In this document: positions 57,103 through 64,000 of the stretch, in pieces
How positions within the stretch are numbered: the stretch's first letter is position 1
Layout: the number at the start of each line of letters is the position of its first letter
Assembly (NCBI RefSeq): GCF_022539665.2
Contig: NC_081338.1
Coordinates: forward strand, 558,001-622,000
Origin: Daphnia carinata
Taxonomy: Eukaryota > Arthropoda > Branchiopoda > Diplostraca > Daphniidae
DNA: 64,000 bases
Reading direction: 5' to 3'
The notes under the pieces: generated by a model
The model's database searches: none
What the model was told of the DNA's origin: nothing
What the model saw: the letters and a program-made list of their open reading frames with translations, nothing else
Translations under genes and position numbers: made by a program

Positions 57103-57829
57103 AATGATAAAGGGGGGTAAAATCCAACCAGACGCCGAGATTCTAGCTAAAACAGAGACACCAGTCTTGGCAGGACTTTTCAGTGAGAGATAAACATCTC
57201 TAGCCCTAAGTTCTGACAAGACTTTCCCTTTGCCTGGCAAAACAAGAAAGAAACTTTCATCGCAATTGAAAGATCTTGTAGGGTCGGTGAAAAGGCCATC
57301 TAAACCGTTCTCACTGTGAAACAAAATTATAAATGAATAAAAATTCCTCATGATATGTGTTAATCGATAAACACACTGCGAATGTGAAGTGGTGCAGCTA
57401 TAAACAGGTGCGGGTGCAACGAGAACCAAGCTACGGCAAAAAATATGAAAATGAAAACCAACTTGAAATATTTTCGTACATGCGATGCCCATTGCAGGAG
57501 GTCGTGAGGCGTTACTTGGCTCTTGCCGAGGTCCAAAGTTTCTGCTGTTCTCAGTTACAGGTTATGCCACTTTGTAAACTTCGGAAGCCATCTTTCCGTT
57601 GGGCGATTATTAGCAAATATGCTGAATGGAATCCAGCAACTCCTTGTTTGTTACCGGAAACCCTTTGCTAGCCATACTGCGAACCCAATTAGCGACAACG
57701 ATTTCGTCTTCTTCTAACAGAAGAGTGGGCCTTCCTCTTTTGTTTTTATTTGGCCCTTCCTTGTTGCAACCACTGGTAAACTTTAAGATCTTAATGTGCG
57801 AATACAAGCAATATCATAATTAGCAAATA

Positions 57830-58418
57830 CAATTTTTAATCTAATTTAATTATTCAGCTAAATGAATTCATCACATTAATCAGGTTTTAAGAAAATAAAT
57901 TGATCTGAGAGACCTATTGTAAAAAAGCGATGGCCGCGCAAGTGATGGAATCATGACATTTCCGAAATGTGTCCATTACTTTCGATTCGAGTTCTAAGAG
58001 AAACAATATTACTAACATTCATTTAAATGCCATTGTTATCTCAAAAGAGATTTCAAAAGAATCAACTCCGTTATAAAACAAAACCATTCTCCTAATTTAC
58101 AATAGCAGGTAACACAACGATGATTTGCAAAGGTATGTTCTAATTTTATTACAACTAATCGTTAGTCAGTGCATTTAACTTTTCTGAATATCACTGGAAA
58201 ATGAATTACAAATAACTTGTGACTGAGTGTGGATTTGAGAAAGCCAAACAGATGATGTATAGGTTGCGACCGCATTCTCTAGATCCTCTGTAGTGTAAGC
58301 CATCTTTGAAATAGAGAAACGAAAAACTCATTAAAAAATTTTTCTTCATCAGCATATTTTTACTGGTTAGGTAGTTTCCTAGACTTTTATCAAACAACTA
58401 TTAAGATTTAACCATTGT
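57830..58418. other. No feature recognised
   Basis: AT-rich, stop-dense sequence beyond the 5' end of the pogo-like gene. No matching terminal inverted repeat to the 46.1-kb side was found by eye. Confidence 0.4.
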
Positions 58419-58481
58419 CTGGGATTGCACTTCAGTCCTTACGATCGTAAGGATAGTGCTTTTCCACTTAGCTATCTAACT
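58419..58481 (-). other. Degenerate tRNA-like sequence
   Basis: On the - strand an A-box-like TAGCTAAGTGGAAAAGC and a B-box-like GTGCAATCCCA are about 30 bases apart, with a TTACGATCGTAA hairpin between them. Stems do not form a convincing cloverleaf, so it is reported as tRNA-like, possibly a SINE head. Confidence 0.3.
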
Positions 58482-58637
58482 GCTGTTGGCAAGTTTGTTT
58501 TTATAAACAACATTTGAAACAAACCCAAAAATGCAAGCAGAAATGTTACTTTTTTTAGAGTTTATTTGACGTTATAGACGCACATCTACCACGCCACACA
58601 AATTCATTGAACGAATTAAAAAACGCAACAATTAATA

Positions 58638-58710
58638 GCCGATGATGAGGATTGAACCCCGGACCTTCGTCTCCCCAGCCAAGCATTCATCCACTGAGCT
58701 ACCTCGGGGC
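58638..58710 (-). other. tRNA pseudogene or tRNA-derived SINE head
   Basis: The - strand reads GCCCCGAGGTAGCTCAGTGG, then ATGAATGC, and later GGTCCGGGGTTCAATCC. This gives a good A box (GGTAGCTCAGTGG), a perfect B box (GGTTCAATCC) and tRNA-like spacing of 73 nt overall. The acceptor and T stems pair poorly because the 3' side reads CTCATCATCGGC, so it is probably not a functional tRNA. No CCA-adjacent features are expected in a eukaryote. Confidence 0.5.
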
Positions 58711-59739
58711 TTTTCGTTAAAAAAATCCCGACATCCCATTTTCTTCGCAAACAATGTCCCGAATTAGTGCTTTTACGTAAAGCACAAACAAATGGGATTA
58801 TGACTGGAAGGGGAAAACAGTTTTTAGAAATATGTTTACTTAAACATAATAACTTATAAGTAAATTTCTATTACGAAAAGTGAAAAGACCATGAAAAGCG
58901 TGAAAACCCCCTGGAATTTCTGAAAAATCTAGAAAAAAGCGTGTGTCTCAATAAGGGACAACAGTTTCCTAAAATATTCTTGTTTTCTACCTCATAAGAT
59001 GAAACAAAAAAATACCAAATTACCTTTAAAATTAAGAGTTTATTAGCTTTGAAGTTACGAAAAAAAGTGAAAGGATGTAAGTTAATAAAAAAAAGCTGCG
59101 TGGATGAAGCCAGACTAGAATCTAAGTCCTCAAAGTATTTTTTTACAATTTCTATCAAAAGGATACAAAAAAACGTATATATATCCCACATCAATCGATT
59201 TCTTTTTCAATTCTGCGTCGATTGATGTAAAACTCTTGAATATAGTTTATTTTGAAAAAAAACATTTTTTTCCAAAATATCTGTGTCCAAAATTGGCGTC
59301 GGCTGTCCCAAATTAGCAGGAATGGTTATTTTTCTTATTGTTGACATAAAACTCGTATTTAATGGGACAGACTTGTACTTAATTTGTAGACCTTAACTTT
59401 CTCTACGGTTTGATATAATTAGTTAATGGGTTTCTTCAATTTTACCTTATATATTTCCTGTGTCGTCTAGGTGTCAATTAATAAGTAGTACACTGTATAC
59501 GTTATTCGCCCGCAAGCAATACGCACAGATTTCAAATATCGTTTTCTCGGGTTTTGTTACGTTTTATAATTTGCCCTTTGGATAAATTGCGCAACCCCCC
59601 TTTTAGTTTATACTTCTCCTATAAGATGTCCCAATAGAACCACTATCGGTATACGATTCGTGAAGCGAAGATATGTACATATTTTGTCCCAAATTAGCAG
59701 GAGCCGGGCCTGTGTCCCAATTCGCGCTTCCACCCTCTA
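58711..59739. other. AT-rich stretch with two copies of a TGTCCCAAATTAGCAG motif
   Basis: No gene is recognised. TGTCCCAAATTAGCAG occurs near 59310-59325 and 59685-59700. It is the reverse complement of the CTAATTTGGGACA block that defines the tandem array at 44-46 kb, so part of this stretch may be an inverted, decayed relative of that satellite. Confidence 0.45.
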
Positions 59740-61637
59740 TTGGGTTTGGACGCCGCAGACAAGCACGAGCTTATTTTTGATGGCCGCTCTAAAACTATAT
59801 TTCTTGCCCGTGACGGACCAAGAAGTAATCAAAAAATCAAATAGGGAGGTTTATTGCCGAAAAGCCAAGAACCGACAGTTAAAATAGCAATGACTTTAGT
59901 TAAGAGGGTTTTAATTGCCCCCAGATCTTATCAAGTTGTGGAGGCTACATTTCAGGTGAATGATGATAACATCGACACAAACTCTCTTTTTTTGTTTTCC
60001 CAGAGTATGGATTTACCTAAGGTAATATTTATAGGCAATTGTAGAAATGCCAGAAAAGATAACGGGAAATATCAGTTCGTCGTGGAAAAAAAATCTAATA
60101 GGGCACATACTCTGCCGAGAGATAGTTCCCTAGGAGAGGTAGAATTCTCTTGTCCACTGATACGCAAAGTATCATCAGGTCAAGAGTCTGCTTCTCAGGC
60201 GAATTCTCCGAACAAAGAGTGCGTACCCAAACCAGATGTAGAACCCAGTATAAAAACCTTTGGCGGCACTTCTCAACGAATTTACCGACTTATTCACGAT
60301 AAAAGACTCTGGGCTAGGAAGTAAAGGTTTAATCACACATTTCATCGACACAGAGGGAAAAGGACCTATTCGACTTCGACCTTACCGTACAGGCCAAGGC
60401 CAAAAACAGAAATTAGAGAAAAACATAAAAGAAATGTTGCAAGCCGTATAAGGCTTTCCACGTCCCCATGGGCAGCAACCAGTAATTTTGGTAGTTAAGA
60501 AAACAGGAGAAATACGTTTCTGCATCGACTATAGGAAACTAAATAATTTAACAAAAAAAAGACGCTTATCCACTTCCGAGAATTGATAGCACTCTAGACC
60601 GACTATAAGGAAAGAAATTCTTTACAACTTTGCATTTTACTTCAGGCTATTGGCAGATCGAGCTAGAAGAATCATCTAAAGAAAAAACTGCCTTTATCGT
60701 AGAAAATAATCTCTACGAACTCATTAGAATGCCTTTCGGATTGTGTAATGAGCCGGTTACCTTCCAGCGATTAATGAACCATATACTTAGAGATGTTGCA
60801 GGACAAAAAGCTCTAGTTTATTTAGACGACGTAATTATTTTTTCCGACTCCTTCGAAAGTCATCTGAGCGACATTCGAGAAGTCTTTTCTTTAATTAAAA
60901 ACGTGGGACTAAAATTAAAACTAAAGAAATGTCAATTTATGAAGCCATCAATAAATTACCTTAGGCTTTTATTTCTACCGACGGCATCGGTCCTGACCCA
61001 GATAAAGTAGACAAAATCGCCAACTATAAGATTCGATCTTCAGCAGAAGAAATGCGATCATTTTTAGGTCTAGCAGGGTATTACCGACGTTTCATGCAAA
61101 ATTTTGGGGCAATTGCCCAACCATTGACCGCAAAAACCAATAAAAATGCATTAAACAAGCCCTTCGTTTGGACTGATGACGACCAAACAGCTTTCGAAAA
61201 ACTCCGCACATGTTTAATCACTCCCCCGCTATTAGCCTACCCTAACTTTGACCTCGAATTTTTATTGTTCACCGATGCCTGCGATTACGGCATCGGCTCG
61301 GTCCTTTCACAGATACAGAACGGTGTAAAGAAACCCATAGCATACGCCAGTCGGCAACTAAGACCGGCTGAACAAAAATACGCCACAGTAGAAAAAGAGG
61401 CATTAGCCGTTGTATTCTCTATTAGACATTTCCGACACTACTTACTAGATAAACCATTTACGGTGATTAGCGATCACCGGCCTCTTCAGTGGTTGGAGGA
61501 ACAGAAAGACAACAACGGCAGATTAGGCCGTTGGGCGATCTTATTAGCCGGTACCAGCTACAAAATCAAGTATCGAGCAGGCCGTGTGGACCAAAACGCC
61601 GATTGTCTGTCACGCCTTCGCGTCGCCCACATCCAAG
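59740..61637 (+). pseudogene. Truncated pol of the large Gypsy family, + strand copy
   Basis: Matches the protease-to-RNase H part of the Gypsy at 26.8-30.7 kb, running from LDAADKHELIFDG through RT (MPFGLCNEPVTFQR, LVYLDDVIIF) and RNase H (LLFTDACDYGIG, RQLRPAEQKYATVEKE) to RVAHIQ. It then breaks off before integrase. Stops and frame changes occur at about 59840, 60240, 60450, 60560, 60607 and 60965. No LTR adjoins either end. At the position of the TGA in the big element it has TGC, so it serves as an internal reference. Confidence 0.88.
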
Positions 61638-62192
61638 CCGTATCATGATAGTTTTGTATAACAATACACTAGCATAATACATAACCAATAGCTCCTTGGA
61701 AATGCGCGTAAGACGGAAAACAAGACACGTAGGACGTCAACAATCATTTATAAATGCGGGAAAAATGCGACTTTTTGCCAGTGATGTAGCCTCTTTAACA
61801 AAAGCCACTCCAAAACTATCGAAATTTTACTCATAGATGTTCCTAAAAGTAATTTGTACATTTCAGTTCTGCTTAAACCATTTATTGCTTTGGTGAAAAG
61901 CGCTCCTACCCTACATAACAGACAGCTTTCACCGCTTGGCATAGTTATAGCAGTAGGGTTTGATTTTAATATAATTATTGAAATCTTTGTAACTGTGAAA
62001 AGATTTGAAAATGTGATGAAGAAATAAATGGTATTTGAATCAAGAGTGAATTTTAGTAGTCCTTTTTTTGTCCTTGCTTCAGACGATATTTAGTGAAAGA
62101 TTGTAATATTGTTCCTATAAACAGCGATACTAGGACTGAAAAAGCGACTAACAAAATGTCAAGGGCTAAAAACCACACTGTAAAAAAATATA
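61638..62192. other. No feature recognised
   Basis: AT-rich sequence between the Gypsy fragment and Tc1-like termini. It could include the start of the LTR of the Gypsy at the window end, but I could not fix that border. Confidence 0.35.
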
Positions 62193-62412
62193 TACAGTAC
62201 CTGCCGAAAGTTTCCGGACAGCCGAGAGCGGCTTATGGAAAAACCGGTTTTTCTTTAAACTCTTAAAAATATACTAATCATCGGACATAGATGATTCTGA
62301 AAATGAAATTTTTCCTTAAGATTAGTTTTATACATGATTTTTTTTTGTGAATTTTTCTTTCACGGGAAAGGCCTTTTAAAATAGCTGGCAAAAGTTTCCG
62401 GACAGTCGAGAG
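62193..62412. repeat. Two Tc1/mariner-like terminal motifs in direct orientation
   Basis: TACAGTACCTGCCGAAAGTT then TCCGGACA at 62193-62220, following TATA, has the CAGT...AAGTTTCCGGACA form usual at Tc1-like element ends. AAAGTTTCCGGACAG and CGAGAG recur at 62391-62412. The direct orientation and lack of a transposase suggest a MITE or double IR/DR terminus rather than a complete element. Confidence 0.45.
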
Positions 62413-62654
62413 GGCCAGTAGTAAATGGGGCTACTTTGGCTCTCATGTACGCGACGATAAATGGGGCTACGAGGGCGTTTTTGGGCTTAAAAAAAAGCAT
62501 CATTTAAATTATAATCTAATATGGGATTTTGCATATCATGCCGTATGCAGAATCACTCTAATTTTGAGTTAAAAACGGCAAATTTTATTCCAAGGAAATT
62601 TGCGCTATCTTCCCATCTCGCATAGTTGCCGATTTTCCTATTCCTCTAAATAGT

Positions 62655-62738
62655 AAATCGGAGCGGAAAATATTTTTTAGAGCCTATAGCGGCTGCTGCT
62701 GCCGCCGTAGCGACCTTGAATATTTTCCGCTCCGATTT
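62655..62738. repeat. Perfect 20-bp inverted repeat with 44-nt loop
   Basis: AAATCGGAGCGGAAAATATT at 62655-62674 is exactly the reverse complement of 62719-62738. The loop is GC-rich (GCTGCTGCTGCCGCC). It precedes a run of about 27 A at 62763-62789. It may be a regulatory hairpin within the LTR of the following Gypsy or a tiny foldback element. Confidence 0.8.
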
Positions 62739-62836
62739 AAAAAGTAGATAAGAAAACGAGAACAAAAAAAAAAAAAAAAAAAAAAAAAAGATCCCCGGCA
62801 TATTGTGAGCTTGTGTCCAAGTGTGCGTTACATTTT

Positions 62837-64000
62837 TGGTGGAGATGCAGGGTAACGGGATTGACGTGTAGTGGAAAAGGCCTAGTGATAGTGAGAGAGT
62901 GACAAAATCAGGATTAACACGATGAGTAGCGACGACGCAAGTGGTAGTGGTGAGCCTGCTACCAAAGAACGCAGACTTTGTGCGCCAGAAGGGCAAACTC
63001 AGGAAACATGGCGCCCGAAAACGAATCGACATTTACCACCGGTATTTGCTGGCGAGCCACACGAAGATCCGGTGGAGTGGATGGATCTTTACGAAGGTCA
63101 CGCAACCTTAAACGACTGGAATAATTCAGATAAGTTGCGTAGCTTTTTTATGTTTTTGCCTAAGCCAGCCCGCTACTGGCACAAGTCGCTATGTTCACGC
63201 GCTAATGCCCCTAGAACGTGGGAACAATTAAAAGATGAGTTTTTACTTCATTTCCGTCCGGAGGACTACCGCCATGGTCTGATGGATAAATTAAATAACC
63301 GTGTGAAAGAACCAAGCGAATCGATTTTGAACTACTTTCATGAAGTAGTTAGCCTTTGCGGCGATGTCGATCCCCAAATGAGTGAAAGCGACAAACTCCG
63401 TTACATTTTTCGGGGCTTAGACGAAGAATCTTATAACCTATTTTACCCGTTGGTACGATCGACGGGATACACGACCGAAAATTTTTATCATCAAGTTTGG
63501 CGATATCAAGACATCTTCAAGAATAATCGCCGGAAAGACCAAAAAAGAACCCTAGAAACCACAGGCCTTGATACAGGAGGTCTACCGTGCTATTCAGCTC
63601 GAGGGAGTGGGGAACCAACCAAAAGACAATCAATAGGCGCCGGGGAAAAATTTGTAACAGAAAGCGAGCTACAGGCTATTGTAGAGAAGGCGGTAAAATC
63701 GGCTACTGAGGCGATAAAGGAAGAATTCAAAAAAGAGTATAATAGAATGGCCTATTCGCATTCGAACCCATGGACACAAATACCTCTTTTGCGGCTACCC
63801 CGAAGCTTCCAGTAACAGCTAATGCGCGCGCAAAATGGCCACGCACAGAAGATGGCAAGCCGATATGTCTGAAATGTGACAGACCAGGTCATATTGCAAA
63901 TTTTGTAGCGCGATTGCTCCCAGGAGTGGAAATGCGGCAGCTGGAAGAATGCTTCCGGCACCGCCGAACGCGAGTGGCACTGATGCGGTACCAAAAAGAG
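62837..64000 (+). mobile_element. 5' part of a second Gypsy element, cut by the window end
   Basis: GTTACA ends a probable LTR at about 62832. TGGTGGAGATGCAGGG at 62837-62852 is a TGG-starting primer-binding site, and gag opens at 62922. The LTR's left border could not be fixed. It belongs to a different Gypsy lineage from the 14-35 kb element, judged by gag sequence and PBS. Confidence 0.7.
62922..64000 (+). pseudogene. Gypsy gag with frameshifted zinc knuckle, incomplete at window end
   Basis: Begins at the ATG at 62922 (MSSDDASGSGEP). It has a retrotransposon Gag capsid block: PPVFAGEPHEDPVEWMDLYE, WNNSDKLRSFFMFLPKPARY, TWEQLKDEFLLHFRPEDYRH, NYFHEVVSLCGDVDP. The main frame ends at 63813-63815. 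A shifted frame carries on through EDGKPICLKCDRPGHIANF, a CCHC knuckle whose last cysteine is lost to a one-base deletion in the T run near 63900. At least two frame changes thus break it. pol would lie beyond the window. Confidence 0.8.

Larger units (their letters stand above)
46142..57810 (-). pseudogene. pogo/Tigger-type DDE transposase gene with C-terminal PHD-like finger, split by BEL element 2
   Basis: From the right: a CENP-B/Tc5-type HTH (about 57740-57620, DEIVVANWVRSMASKGFPVT), then the first catalytic block (57280-57108, NCDESFFLVLPGKGKV and ASGWILPPF). BEL element 2 and its duplication interrupt the gene. It resumes at 48180 with YPYERTQQWMLQEQ, the second catalytic block (VVLYLDGHRS, about 48020) and the third (HILQPCDVALFKPLKS, about 47890), giving a D-D-D triad. 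Acidic linker exons follow (47640-47460, 46980-46703). At 46350-46190 lies a Cys/His cluster (CNQCRVCDSWIHEACFGM, then FCCRTCM) like a PHD finger. Stops at 47959-47961 (TGA) and further downstream show decay before or after the insertion. Confidence 0.75.

Noticed and set aside
58638-58710. Functional tRNA gene
   Set aside because: A and B boxes are good, but acceptor and T stems do not pair, so it is called a tRNA-like sequence only.

Overview
The window is eukaryotic and looks like an arthropod chromosome. It has GT-AG introns of mostly 61-123 nt, one intact host gene with a mitochondrial-type first exon, and a dense population of BEL/Pao and Ty3/Gypsy LTR retrotransposons plus DNA-transposon wreckage. 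The very short introns and the mix of element families suggest a branchiopod crustacean such as Daphnia, but that is an inference from style, not a database match. All identifications are by reading translated motifs; nothing was searched.

Layout. 1.7-3.9 kb: a seven-exon branched-chain aminotransferase gene on the + strand, the only host gene that reads as intact. 5.3-12.5 kb: fragments of Tc1/mariner, PIF/Harbinger, THAP-type and Gypsy elements, a 15-bp tandem repeat, a disrupted SURF6-like gene fragment (- strand) and a foldback MITE. 12.9-13.9 kb: a decayed pyrroline-5-carboxylate reductase gene. 13.95-34.87 kb: a Gypsy retrotransposon on the - strand, bounded by LTRs that begin TGTAA and end TTACA and by a 4-bp CTTC target duplication. 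It carries leader ORFs, gag, pol, a membrane-anchored ORF and an envelope-like gene. A BEL/Pao element (15.14-23.52 kb, - strand, 370-bp LTRs, CATAC duplication) sits inside its env gene. 35.0-37.3 kb: an inverted set of the same repeats and SURF6-like fragment seen at 7-12.5 kb. 37.3-39.3 kb: a hAT remnant. 41.5-43.9 kb: a third, decayed BEL/Pao pol. 44-46.1 kb: a seven-unit tandem array with tRNA-like segments. 46.2-57.8 kb: a pogo/Tigger-type DDE transposon with a C-terminal PHD-like finger, split by a second, apparently intact BEL/Pao element (48.19-57.10 kb, + strand, 1137/1140-bp LTRs, AATGA duplication, 1921-aa polyprotein). 59.7-61.6 kb: a truncated + strand copy of the big Gypsy's pol. 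62.8-64.0 kb: the 5' part of another Gypsy, cut by the window end.

How it fits together. The window records at least two nested insertion events. An older Gypsy with diverged LTRs landed just 3' of the P5CR relic and was later hit by a BEL element whose LTRs differ at about three positions. A separate DNA transposon was split by a still younger BEL whose LTRs differ by one 3-nt indel. The points most worth following up are the long env-bearing Gypsy with extra ORFs, the extra zinc-knuckle ORF 3' of integrase in the first BEL, the ATG-less first ORF of the intact BEL, the tRNA-like tandem array, and a 64-bp perfect inverted templated insertion inside BEL pol.
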